This document shows positions 13,273-25,053 of a DNA stretch of 62,000 nt, piece after piece. The notes under the pieces are model-generated. The model was not told where the DNA came from. It made no database searches and saw only the letters and a program-made list of their open reading frames with translations. The stretch spans positions 5,945,832-6,007,831 of the forward strand of contig CM022675.1 in assembly GCA_012295275.1 (NCBI GenBank), in the 5' to 3' direction. This stretch comes from Chrysomallon squamiferum. Its lineage: Eukaryota > Mollusca > Gastropoda > Neomphalida > Peltospiridae. Position numbers and translations under genes: made by a program. Each line of letters begins with the position of its first letter. Positions within the stretch are counted from its first letter, which is position 1.

Positions 13273-13307
13273 GGCTGAAATTTAACTCCTTTGCCGTGTC
13301 CGTAATC

Positions 13308-13320
13308 TACCTTATATACC
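13308..13320 (-). promoter_or_regulatory. TATA box of the eight-cysteine peptide gene
   Basis: On the minus strand GGTATATAAGG lies 36-48 bp upstream of the exon 1 ATG, a spacing that allows a short 5' UTR. It agrees with the TATA consensus; the transcription start itself is not visible. Confidence 0.5.
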
Positions 13321-13329
13321 TGTCTACCA

Positions 13330-13979
13330 ATAAAATACCTGTCACATTAAATCCAATTTCATTCAAGATTTGACAGCTACGAACTTGATAACCGACTGAT
13401 TAAATAAAATAAAATGTAATAAAACAACGAATAATTAATTTTCGGTCATTAAATGCAGATTCTTCGCTGACGGGATATTTTATATAAAGGTTCATTTTAT
13501 AGTCGTAATTTCGTTTTGTTATATGTACGAGAGCTTTATTATTTATTTGAACGAGTAACCAGTTTCTTCGTCGTCTTCTTCTTCTTCTTCTTCTTCTATT
13601 ATTATAGGTTTATCCCTGTCGGAATAGGCTGCACATCTAATGATATTTATGTGCTATGCCCGATAAATTCAACTTGTTTATTATGTTATTTTGTTGTTGT
13701 TGTTGTTGATGTTATTAATAAAGGTTATCTTCGTTGTATCGCCTGCAGAATTTTACAGTAACTCAAGTTGTTATAATATTCAGCAGTCTGCTCTCATTTA
13801 CAGTTAAAATTAAATGGACAGAACTGGTGACATTTGGTTAAGAAATAAAGTAAGTAGATAAAAAAAAAAAAAAAAAAAAAAAATATATATATTTAATATC
13901 CCAGTTAGAATGTGCTGCACATTAATGAGGTTTTTGTTTAAGTGTCCATTAGATTCAAATAGTTTCCTTTTATTTATTC

Positions 13980-14038
<59 letters not shown>

Positions 14039-14386
14039 TGAAGGAGTGATTGTTGTACTGTCTGAAAATGTTTGCAATGACGCAATTTTTTATAATAAAT
14101 ACGACAATCACTCCGCAATCACTTAGCATATGAGAAGTTGCCTGCATAACATAACATATGATTCGCCAAAAGAAAAGGATAGCAACCAATGAAAACGTAC
14201 GTAATATCGTAAAGCAGGAACAAAATACAAACCCGGAAGAGGTGTAGTTTGTGTAATGGTTGTAACTATTATTATGTTTAAAAGTAACTCTAACTCCTAA
14301 AACAGCAATCAAAGAAGAATAAACAAACATATTTTAGACAGGAAGTATTACGATCAACGAGCTGAAGAGCTGAAATCGACTTTAAA
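13330..14386. other. Intergenic region between the eight-cysteine gene and SKAP
   Basis: Divergent intergenic space. It contains a TTC run (13573-13597), poly-A (13859-13882) and an ATT array (13985-14037). No additional gene is recognised. The SKAP promoter should lie close to 14386, but I see no TATA box. Confidence 0.6.
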
Positions 14387-17300
14387 ATGACGAAATTTCA
14401 CGAACAAATCCGATTTGTTTTAACAGGTAAAAATGAAGTTTGTTTACATTTTAGCGATACTTCCTTGATAATGATGTGGAGACTCGGAATTGATTTCTGT
14501 GCCGCAACAGAATAAAGTAATACTAAAAGAGAAAATACTTCATAACAGATTCACTCTGATATTAATTGCTATTTAAAATAATAATAATAAATTAAAAGAT
14601 AAATAATTATAGTTTTAAGGTTAAAACTATTGATATATTATTATTATTATTATTATTAATTAAAGTTAAAGATTTTATATATTTTACATAACGTTAGTAT
14701 CTTTTTAAATTATTATTATTCTATTTTATTAATTTATTTATTTACCTTTCTAAAATTATTTTAATTTTAATTTTAATTCTTTAAAAAAGTTCTCTAAATT
14801 ATTTTTTATATTGTTTACAGTACAATGGGAACAAATAAAAAAGTAATCTAAAAATAGAAGAATTTTTTTTTAATGATAATGTTAGTACAGAAGTGATTAT
14901 ATAGGTAGAACTTAGGTAGAATATAGATCACCACAGACATTTTAGCTTGAAAGAAATTTATTGTCATGTACATGGTTACAAAATGTATTTATGTTTTTAC
15001 CACTGCTGCAGTAATACTGACAAGGAAGTATAGAAAATATACATTACTTAAACAACCTCATGGTGATTAACTAAAATATATTTTAATAAAAAGTGACATG
15101 GAAGTATGAAAATATACAACTACTTGTTTCCATTAATACTGATTACAGTTTAACATGGAACAAGACAATAATGAACACAAGTCAGAAGGATGTATGGAAA
15201 ATATATCTCTAGGTACCAGCAGGCAAATTTGTTCTGACTTTAATTTCATATAATATGCAAGAACATTAGCACAAAATGAAAGTTGTAGCAAAAGGAAACA
15301 AAACACACCAAAAATTATGACTCTATATACATTGCATAACATCCACGAAACTTCCTTCTTTGCAGTACAAATAAAGCGTTGTTTTAATATCTTTTCATTC
15401 TCATTTTATGAGTTATGGCTAGCACATCTACTTCGCCAAACGACGTTGCTTTCACTAACATGTTTAAACGGTATCGAAAGAGCTGGAATTCGATGGAATT
15501 GTGAGGAAAAAGAAATACAGAAAACTACCCGATTCTTTTCCGGTATTTACAACAGTGAAAATGCCTGAACCTGAACCAAAGAAAGGACGAAGAAAACTGA
15601 AAAGGAAAATTCAAGATTGCTACATTGATCATGGATACAATGAAGATTTTTGGAATTATATCTATCGTCCTCCCTGTGGGATAACAATCCCTCCTGCAGG
15701 TGAAGGGTATGATCGAACGAATGTTGATGACTTATATGCACACTACAATGCTGTAAATCATCAAAGAGATAGAGATGTACAAAGACTTGGAGGAACACAT
15801 ACTGTGACAGATCTGTTTGCTGGAACGGATGATGAAAGAATAAGACCTGAATTTCATGAAGAAAGAAAGGCATGGAGAAGACGTGTTGGATACTATGGAT
15901 ATTATATACCTGATGATATGTATGATCATGTATTTGAATACCTCAATGATTGGAACTATAATATTGTTGAGAACATTCTTATGAAAAAACCCGAAGAAAG
16001 ACCAGATTGGATTGAAGAAGTTGATCCTGATTTGAGATATGAAAGTATTGTGGATTATGCCCCAACATGGGCAGAGGTAAATGCAAGAGAAGATGATATT
16101 GAACAAAAAGAATATGATGCACTCTATGATGAAGAATGAAAGAGAAATGAAGAGAAAGAATGAAAGACTTTTAAGAATGCATATACAAGCTAGATGCTGT
16201 GATGAAGAAATTGATATTGATGAATAAAATATAATTGACAAGCTGAAGTTGTTAATTGTTTATTTTCATTTATAAAGAAACAAAGTGCCTTTTTATGGCC
16301 GAATTTTCACAATAGGTTCAATATAAATGTTCCTTAAAAGGACTACAAGCATTCTATGTTTAACTATAATCCTTTGCAATAGATAAACTCAGCTAATCCT
16401 TAGAGTCTACACCAGAAAGGTGTTGTAGGTTTTAAAATGTATCTAATCCTGAGACTAGAGGCAATTAAAGTCTGTTATCTGAAGCAGACATAAAATAATT
16501 TTCTTAACTTTGTACTTGCTATGATTTGACAGCAAACCTATCATCTGACCATTGTTGAAATTGTCTCTGATAGAGCTTATCAACAAGCAAAAATAATCTG
16601 TTGTAAAACTGATCAATTTATGATTTTATGATATTAAAAAAAAGTGATTAGATTTTTATTCAGCATTCCATCAATACCTCTGAAAACATTGTTCTGTTAT
16701 GTAGTATAGTTTCTTATGTTTAAGATGCTTAATTCACCATTTATCGCAAGAATGTTTAAAGCAAAATAATTGACTGTTTTAGAACGGAAGATAGCAATCA
16801 GCAAAACACAGCAATGCTATTTTAGGACTTTTTACTCCATGCTGTAAATTGCTGACATGGGCACCGAAATGCATTTACCCCCATTGTGTTTAACACTCTT
16901 ATACAAAGGACTGGTTTAACACACAATAAAAACAACATCACCATTTAAAAGAACACATAATGATCTTCATTTCCATATATTTGTTTATTATGGTATGTTT
17001 TACAGATGTGGGATTTGGGAGTGGAGGAAATTGGACAAAATCTGACCTTTAGACAGTTTGACCGATTATATCAGCTAGGCTTCCGGTACCTACTGTCTCT
17101 TCAAAGTTTTTTTGTGATATTACGTATTACAAAGATTACTTATCAGAATAGAAAAATTGTTTAGATTCTGTTGCACATTAATATATAGAATATTACAGTT
17201 TCTGTCTCGCTTTCACAGATGTTGAGAAGTTTTGTGCTGAAAGTTTGGTTGGTGTGAAGCTGTCAAAGAAACAGCAGCAAGAGAAGGACAAGATACTGAA

Positions 17301-17537
17301 AGACATAAACAGTTTGTATGACGAATATCCAACCTTGAAGCCCGAACAGGAAAACAAGAGCAAGAACAAGGATAAGGATGATAAAGATGGTATGTTATGT
17401 TTGTAGATGTCATTCATTCTGTTTTCTGCACACGTGTGTGTGTGATGATTTTATTATATGTGTTTGTTTGTGTTATAGAGTGTGTGTGTGTGTGTGTTCT
17501 ATGTCTTTATATTTATATCCTAAGTTTTAGACTTGTA

Positions 17538-17612
<75 letters not shown>

Positions 17613-17874
17613 GTGTTTGTATACATTTACATATATTTATATATATATATATAATATTAAATGATAACTGTTTCAGTGTCTGATGGATCTCAAAAGACAA
17701 ATGGAAGTGCTCACAATGAAGAGGATGAAACTGCTGAAAGTTAGTTACAATTGGTACACTTTACAAAGTGCTGTGATCAAAATGAGTTATTACATTTATA
17801 ATTCGGAAAAAAAAAATTAGACTTTATACAATAATGTTCATCAGTTATAAAATATAATAAAAATGAATGATTGT

Positions 17875-17949
<75 letters not shown>

Positions 17950-18763
17950 TTTATTGTTATTATTATTATAATTATTATTTTTTTATTTCAGGTTATCCTG
18001 ATGTAGCATTCAGAGACTTAGAAAATCCTGTGAAATGTGGTTATTTGGATAAGAAAAGGAAAAAAGGTTTGCCTTATGCTTTATTTTTCATATTTTCTTT
18101 TTCACCTTTCTTTTCTTTTTTTCTTTTCTTTTTGTTTAATGAAATAAATTTAAAAAAAAATAAAACAATATATTGTTTTCCTTTGTTATTTTTGTTATTT
18201 TTTTTTTCTTTGTTTTATAATTTTTATTTTATAAATATATAACATAGCAAAGGAACACTGTATAGTGGAAGAAACAGAAATATTAAATTTCCAATTTTTT
18301 TTTTTTTTTATTTTCTACTTCTCTAAAGTGAAAGATGAAATTTTTTCGGTTGATTTAGTTGAGCACTTTGCTTTTGTGAATTGTAATATTAAAACTCACG
18401 TCTGCTTTCAGATTTACATATCCCTACAACACTGTTCAAGCAGAATCAGAAGAGATACTGTGCCATACACAAAAACATTTTCTATTACTATGAGAAACCC
18501 ACTGACAAGAAACAGTGTGGAGCATTTTGTCTTGCTGGTATGTGGTGCCTTGTCAAAATAGTCTCTTATTTTATATGTAATGTGAAAGAGGTATTCAGTT
18601 TTGCTTTCGTTTTTATTTCATTTTATTTATTTGTTTGTTGATTTTTGTTTATTTATTTATTTGTTTATTTACCTTTTCTTTTATATTATTTCTTTTTCTT
18701 ATTTTGGTTTGATAATTATTATTTTTTATTTTAAAGTAAATTTAGTATTATTATTTATTTATT

Positions 18764-18804
<41 letters not shown>

Positions 18805-21800
18805 GGGTATTGGAATTTTTTTTTATTTATAACGTTATGTTACATTCTGTTGTTTTTATTTCATTTTATTTAAATTTATTTATTTGGATATTTTTCTGTT
18901 TTCTGTATGAAAAATTCATATTATACCAAAATATGCATATGTGTGTGTGTGTGTGTGTGGATAGGGGTATGCATGTGTGTTTTCTTACCTACACATTTAT
19001 CTTTCTGTCTGTCTTTGTATTTATCTATGTGTGTCTGTTTGTTTCTTTGTGAAAATGTGTATTTAAGTCTCTTTTTTTCACAAATTTAGGCTATCAGTTT
19101 AAGGGTGCTCCAGAAAAGGTGAAAGAAGCAAACAAAAAAGATTTGTGCTTTGAGCTGACAGCACCAAACAAAAGAACGTTTGAGGTAAATGTTTATTTTT
19201 TGTTTTTATTTTCTTCAGTCTTGATGCAGAAATGTTTTCAAGAAACATCACCAGCAAAATATGTGTGATTTCAGTTAGAAAAAAATCTTTGCTTGCCATT
19301 TGACAAATATCACCGATTTAGAACTGAAGTTATTTGTTTTGTTATTCACAGCAGCTATGTCCAGATAATGTAATGTTCCAGTAGATTTTGAAAGATGTAT
19401 GTGTCTTTGTATGTAATAAGCCTCTATGTTAAAACAACAGTCTGACTTTCATTTATGAGGATTGAAAGTCATTACAAATTTATATATATAAAAACATAGA
19501 CACAGACATATATGTATATAGGATTTTGTTTTTATTAAAAATATCATTATCCTGATTCTGTTATTATTATTATTATTCATTATTTTAAGTGTAACGTTAT
19601 TCTTTATAAAAAAATCAAAAAAAATCAGTAAATGGTAAAATTCAAGGAAATAAAACAAAACAAAAACACTTCTGTTTTCAGAGATTTAGCTTTTTCAGGG
19701 GTACACAAAAGTGTAGTCATAAGGTATATTTGCTGTAAATAATTTCTTTGAGGTTTTCGGATAAAATAGTTTTAAACCTTTTTTGATTAACATGATGGAA
19801 GGAACAGGACGCAAACATTAATTCACTCTTAAGGTATTTATAGGGTTACTTTTTAATAAAGGTTGTGTTTTGTTTTGCTTTTTTCACAAATCATTCTTAA
19901 TATTCACTTCTTTATTTTCTTCCTCTAATAATGTTAATCATCTAATTTTTAATTATTTATTTTATTTTCATTTCAGATCATTAGTAATTTTTACTTCTTT
20001 CTTTCTTTCTTTATTTTTTTAATTATTTTAGTTTTGTTATTATTATTGTTGTTGTTTTTGTTTTTAATCATTATTTTTGATTTTTAGGACATTTATTTAT
20101 CTTATATATTCTTATATTTGATTAATTTTCTTATTTAAATTTTAGAAATCTGTTTTCATTTTCATTTATTCGATACAAGGATTTATTTATTTTTCTTTTT
20201 TAATGGGTAGAAGGTTTTGTTATATCTTGGTTTTATTATGTTCCTGTATTTTTTTGTTTGTTTTTTCTCATTCTTTCTTTAATTTCTCTGTTAGTAATCA
20301 ATGGTTTAATAATAAATAAATATAATAATAAAATATTTGGTGGTCCTAAAAAACAAGAATCAAACATAAAAAAAAAATGTTCCAAGGAAACCGTTTGCTA
20401 ATTTCATAAGATAATTATGAAAAAACATTCAGTACATTTGCAGCAAAATCATTTCTCTCTCTGTGGGTTTGTGTCTTTAAAGTATAAATTATAAGCTATA
20501 TTTTTTAACTTTATTTTAAATTAATGTTTTGTATTGTATTTTTTCTTTCTGTAGCCTGAATTGGTGGTAAGTTGTGTTGTTAATTACAAACCTCAAGCCC
20601 TGCACATATTTTTGATCTATTTTTTTACTTTGGGCTGCATGAATAAATGCTTTAGTAAAAAATCTTTATACTTCCAAGTTACATTTTATTATTTTGGCTG
20701 AGATACCTTTACTAATAACAAAGTATGGCAGTACAAAAAATACAAAACATTGGAATGCTGCCATTTTACCCCTTCACAGCTAGAGTCATTATGATACAGA
20801 GACAGATGTCATTTTTTTAAGACCACACTAGGGGAGACAATATCATGACTTGAGAACAATGTACTGTTTTCTTATCCTTTATTGTTAGTTAAGAATAGAT
20901 AGCAAAAACAAAGTGTAATAAAATTTTAAAAAATAATATAATATAATATAATAAAACATACTTGGAAGTGTTCATAATATACTCTAATTGTGTTGTTGTA
21001 ACTAAAAAAAAAAAAAAAAACTAAAAAAAGATTATACAGGCTTTTCTCTGCATCTCTGTAATTAAAATTTGTTTTATTAATTCTAAACCTTACTGACAGT
21101 TGTTGAAATTTAATTTGCAAGTATTAATATTAATTTTACTGATTAACATGCATTAAACAAAAAATGTATTTACATTTTGACATCTGTATATTTATATATA
21201 ATGAAAGTTTGCTGATAATGATTTGAAAATGAAAATCTGAAAATCAGTTTGACTACAATACTCAAAAGAAGCTAAATCACATAAATAAATAAATAAACAA
21301 ATAAATAAACATTCATTTTTATCAATTATCCTTATGACTTTGTCTCAGTTTGGCATGTATGATTTGTTTAATTTGTTTCCCAAATTATGAACAAGCTTAA
21401 CTAAACATTTCACACAAAAAAAAGTTGCATGAAAATATTTAACAGTTTTTTTGCTGAGTGCTGCTGTTGGTCATACCACACTTGCTTATATAATGTTGTG
21501 TGTGATTGGCCAGATTGTTGTGATATGAAACCTGGTGTATGATTGGCCAGATTGTTCTGATTTGTACCTGGTGTTAATATTGCATGTGTCATTTGCAAGC
21601 ATGACAGTCTTAAGAATATCCAAGTGTTTTGCTGAGATGTGCAACAATTAATATTAATAGTTAATAATTAGTGTTGATAATTAGTAATTAATATTAATAC
21701 TTATAATTTCATCATCATGTGACATATACAGACTGACAAGGTAAAAGCAAATATCAAACCAGTGAGTCTTAAACTTCACTTTTCATTTTTCTTCAAATGG

Positions 21801-22452
21801 AGATTATAACTTATGTTCTTGTTTTTTTTCTGTTATTTTCCGGTTTTTTTTTTTTTCCTATTATGGTTGGTGTTTCTGAAATCTCATAATAAACAACAGC
21901 AAGGATCAAACATTGAGTCCTAAACTAAACTTTTCAATTTTCTTCATCTACAACTTTTCTTTCCTCTTATATTTTTTTAAATTATTTTTATATGTTATGG
22001 TTGGTATCTCTGAAATACCATTTTAGCTGGTGTCCCTTGACAGACTTGTATCAAAATCCAGGGTACATGCTCTCCTGTTTCTTATTAAGAATATTTAAAA
22101 AAAAATAAAATAAAATACTCCTGCTGCTAATCCAAAAAAAGAAAAGAATACATAATGCAGTAACAGTGGCTTTTTTTCTCTCTCACTGAATGCATTTTAT
22201 CTACACATGATTTTCACCTCCTGTTAGTGTGGATTAAAAAATGTTCCATCCTGCTCTCGAGTCTTTTGTCTGTTTCATTTCCTTCCTGCTTCACAGAGTT
22301 ACTCTGCACTCATTGTTTTGAGCCGAGAAATAAGATTACTTCAGAAAGATTTCATAGGAAAATTATGTCCCAGTGTTGTTTATGCGTTAGTCAGTTTTTG
22401 ATGAAGAACTACAGGAAATGTAAATACTAATTATATAATAATAATAATAATA

Positions 22453-22496
<44 letters not shown>

Positions 22497-23041
22497 AATA
22501 TCATCCTCAAAGCTATAATAAATAAAATTTTCATTGGCTGATCACATAACATATATTTACAGTAATTATACCCTTATAGATAAAATGTTGAACATCATTC
22601 AAGACATTTTAAAGATAATGATTATTCTACAAGAAACATGTTTTGTACAATCGTGTTGTAGTTTAGGAAATCTGCCTCAGACACACACCTATCCCCACGA
22701 ACCACTGCCCCTTCCCTATCTTAGCAGCTATATATATATATTTTTTTAATATATATATTTAGAGAGATTCTTTCAGTTTTCACATGGTTTTAGAACACAG
22801 ACTGTCTTGGAGCACTGGCTGTGTTGGGAAAAACACATAACTCCTGTGCCCGTGGTGTTACAGGTTGACAGTCTAATCTCAGAACTACCACTCCATAAAC
22901 TAAACACAAAAACAAAACATTAAAAAATATAAAAAATTCTTCATCTTAAACCTGTTACCTATTCCATGTTTATTATTATTATTATTCTTGTTGTTTTATC
23001 TTAGTTATTAATATTATTATGATTAGCATTTTTATTATTAA

Positions 23042-23072
<31 letters not shown>

Positions 23073-23307
23073 CTTTTATTTATTTTTTATTATTAATTAT
23101 TATGTTAGTTAATATCAGCTATTTATATTTTATATTTTATTTTTTTTATATATTTTATTACTGTTATTATTACTGTTGTTATCAGTTTTATTGTAGTTGT
23201 TATTACAAATTATTATTTAACTTTTGTTATTACTACTGTTACTATGTTGGTTAATATTAGTTAATAATAAAATATATACATAAAATAAAATATTAATATT
23301 ATTATTA

Positions 23308-23383
<76 letters not shown>

Positions 23384-23390
23384 CATTATC

Positions 23391-23437
<47 letters not shown>

Positions 23438-25053
23438 TTTTATTTTTATTAGTATTATTATTAACCTAATTTTATAACTTAATTTTACAACTTAATTTCA
23501 TAACTTAGAATTATTAATGTTCTTGTTATTATTGTAGTTGTCACTGTTGTTATTATTTTCAGTTTATAGCCGATTCACAGGAAGAGTTCGATTCCTGGAA
23601 ACAAGCAATAGAAACTGCAGCAGGAACATCAGAAGATGTTATTTCAGGTGAACCAGGTAGAAAACAAATATGACTTATTAACAAAAAAAAAAAAAAAATG
23701 GAAACTGCAGGAATAAATTGGAATAAAATAGTGATTGATTTTTTCTCTTCATCCAAAGTTTTGCACTGCCACTGTCTCTGTTATCCTGTCCCTCTTTCTT
23801 ACTGTGTGCAGTTCTGTCTCATTTTTATTCTCTGCTTCTTTATCACTATGTAATTGTCTGTTATTCAGTTACTCTTTCTCACTATATGTACTTCTTATTC
23901 TGTCCCCAACGTTGTCCCGCTTTCTCACTATATATAATTGTTATTCTCTCCCTAATAGTCCCTCTTTCTCACTTCATGAACTTGTTCCTAATTTTTTGTC
24001 CATCTTTCTGACTATATGTACTTCTTATTCTGTCACTAACATTGTCCCTCTTTCTCACTATATTAATTCTTATTCCATCTTTAATATTGTCCCTCTTTCT
24101 GACCAGATGTTCTTATTCTGTCCCTCTTTCTCACTAGATGTTCTTAGTCTGTCCCTAATATTGTACCCCTTTCTCACTTCATGTACTTCATATTCTGTCC
24201 CTGATGTTGTCCCTCTTTCTCAGTGTATCTGGTTCTGCCCATTGTTCTGTGCCATTGTCTCACTCATTATCTCTCTGTCTCAGTAACTTTATGCTTAGGT
24301 TTTAGTCAACTTATATGTGTATCTGTGTTCACTGTGTTTTTAAACTTTACATAAGTCTCATCAGACCCAAAGGCTGGGAATAATAATAATAATATTATAG
24401 ATTATTCTTACAGAACAATCTTTGGTAATTTTAACAAATTCACTTAAATATTTACAGAGGAGATCTACGAAGCCATCGGTGACAACGTTGAACCTGAATC
24501 ACCTGATCGCCCTCCCCTTCCAAGTGTACCCCCTCCTCAGACTCCTTCGGGAGAATCTGCCAAGAATCTAACCCCGCAGGAGCCCGACACCGAAGACATA
24601 TACGAAGATGCAGAAAGCGCCAACCAGAAACCGGAAACTCCCCCTGCCCCTCCCACGCGGAACCTACCAGCAACGCCCCCCAGCAGCGCTGCCCCGCCCA
24701 CCCCTGCCAGAAATCCACCGACAGTGCCGTCCATAGCGCCGCCGACTCCACCCCCTGCCAGGAGGTCCCCACTACCCGAGCTCCCACCCTTGCCACCCAC
24801 CCCCACCCCCACCGAACCGGAGAAGAAGAAGAAGATAATCTGCCCCGCTGAGGACTTTGAGAATATGTTCTACGGCAAGTGGGACTGCACGGGCAACGCC
24901 AGCGACGAGCTCACGTTCAAACGCGGGGACATCGTTCACATCATCAACTACGACTTTGACAAGGACAGCTGGTGGGTGGGCGAGCTGGAGGGCAAGTTTG
25001 GTCTCGTCCCCAAGGAGTACATGACAAGGGCCTATGAGGAAGTGGCTGCGTGA
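14387..25053 (+). CDS. SKAP2: Src kinase-associated phosphoprotein (SKAP1/2-like adaptor)
   Basis: CDS join(14387..14426, 17219..17389, 17677..17739, 17992..18066, 18412..18537, 19090..19184, 20555..20566, 23563..23656, 24458..25053), 423 residues; phases agree at every junction. Residues 6-50 match the SKAP N-terminal helical dimerisation region (EQIRFVLTDVEKFCAESL). A PH domain spans about 105-215 (CGYLDKKRKK ... IFYYYEK ... DLCFELTAPNKR ... EFDSWKQAI). Tyrosine motifs EEIYEAI and EDIYEDA could be phosphorylated by Src-family kinases. A proline-rich stretch precedes an SH3 domain at about 359-416 (ELTFKRGDIV, SWWVGELEGKFGLVPKEY). SKAPs link Src-family kinases and ADAP-type adaptors to integrin and actin control. 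At 423 aa it is longer than human SKAP2 (about 359) because of the proline-rich linker. Exon 9 is strikingly GC-rich. Exon 1 is the least certain exon. The molluscan gene may be equally related to SKAP1. Confidence 0.88.
15561..16139 (+). CDS. Intronless ORF of unknown function nested in SKAP intron 1
   Basis: From ATG 15561 (context gtgaaaATGc) the frame encodes 192 residues starting MPEPEPKKGRRKLKRK, then a neutral region (PPCGITIPPAGEGYDRTNVD, GGTHTVTDLFAGTDDE) and a very acidic C-terminus ending EYDALYDEE. There is no signal peptide or membrane segment. An AATAAA lies at 16223-16228, about 85 nt after the stop. The frame is open upstream back to 15468 without an ATG (RKKKYRKLPDSFPVF). Another frame offers ATG 15415 (MASTSTSPNDVAFTNMF), so the true N-terminus may be separated from the main frame by an indel. 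I do not recognise the protein. The lack of introns suggests a retrocopy or an independent gene on the same strand as its host. Confidence 0.6.
   Translation: MPEPEPKKGRRKLKRKIQDCYIDHGYNEDFWNYIYRPPCGITIPPAGEGYDRTNVDDLYAHYNAVNHQRDRDVQRLGGTHTVTDLFAGTDDERIRPEFHEERKAWRRRVGYYGYYIPDDMYDHVFEYLNDWNYNIVENILMKKPEERPDWIEEVDPDLRYESIVDYAPTWAEVNAREDDIEQKEYDALYDEE
16223..16228 (+). terminator. Polyadenylation signal of the nested ORF
   Basis: AATAAA 84 nt after the TGA at 16137-16139. Confidence 0.5.
16310..16770. repeat. Dispersed repeat, copy 1 (copy 2 at 45610-46070)
   Basis: Roughly 450 bp that align collinearly with 45610-46070: shared runs include 'taatcctttgcaata', 'ataaactcagctaatcctt', 'ccagaaaggtgttg' and 'agagcttatcaacaagcaaa'. 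Flanking segments at about 15200-15320 and 45030-45120 are also weakly similar (aggtaccagcaggcaaattt / aggtactggcaagcaaattt). This is probably an interspersed element, in which case the nested ORF lies between its left and right parts. No terminal motif was identified. Confidence 0.65.
17440..17670. repeat. GT, CT and TA microsatellites in SKAP intron 2
   Basis: GT at about 17480-17496, (CT)n at 17542-17608 and (TA)n at 17636-17652, between exons 2 and 3. Confidence 0.9.
17877..17980. repeat. ATT array immediately before SKAP exon 4
   Basis: An ATT trinucleotide array runs to within a few bases of the exon 4 acceptor (ag at 17990-17991), so it forms the upstream part of that splice region. 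Confidence 0.85.
18540..19080. other. SKAP intron 5, low-complexity
   Basis: T-rich TTTA/TTTG repeats, a (TA)n run at 18771-18799 and a short GT run at 18940-18958. The long hydrophobic open frames here are composition artefacts. Confidence 0.75.
19185..20554. other. SKAP intron 6
   Basis: AT-rich sequence without recognisable genes; T-rich between 19850 and 20330, with short TTTC and ATT runs. Confidence 0.7.
20555..20566 (+). other. SKAP2: 12-nt in-frame microexon of SKAP (PELV)
   Basis: The sequence ttttctttctgtag|CCTGAATTGGTG|gtaagt has a strong polypyrimidine acceptor and a perfect donor around exactly four codons. It sits between exon 6 (ending ...KRTFE) and exon 8 (starting FIADSQEE), both phase 0 at this point. 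Skipping it also keeps the frame. The skipped form aligns gaplessly with vertebrate SKAP PH domains, so this is probably an alternative microexon. Confidence 0.6.
20567..23562. other. SKAP intron 7, with simple repeats
   Basis: The largest SKAP intron after intron 1. It holds a two-copy direct repeat containing 'gattggccagattgtt' at about 21500-21575, a (GAT)n run at 22452-22495, ATT arrays at 23050-23070 and 23295-23320, and a long (CATTAT)n hexanucleotide array at about 23325-23420. No coding sequence was recognised apart from the microexon before it. Confidence 0.7.
23648..23658 (+). other. SKAP2: Two competing in-phase donors of SKAP exon 8
   Basis: TCAG|GTGAAC (exon end 23647) and CCAG|GTAGAA (exon end 23656) are 9 nt apart and both in phase 1, so choosing one or the other adds or removes three residues (GEP) without changing the frame. 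I cannot tell which is preferred. Confidence 0.5.
23790..24260. repeat. Degenerate 45-60 bp tandem repeat in SKAP intron 8
   Basis: About eight to ten diverged units of the type 'ttattctgtccctaacattgtccctctttctcactatatgtactt'. An open frame of 183 codons runs through it, but its composition is that of the repeat and it has no homology I recognise. Confidence 0.75.

Noticed and set aside
17871-18242. 123-codon frame rich in Tyr and Phe
   Set aside because: Runs through an ATT array and T-rich intron; only 17992-18066 is coding (SKAP exon 4).
23735-24286. 183-codon plus-strand frame rich in Ser, Leu and Phe
   Set aside because: Lies in SKAP intron 8, follows the degenerate tandem repeat and has no homology.
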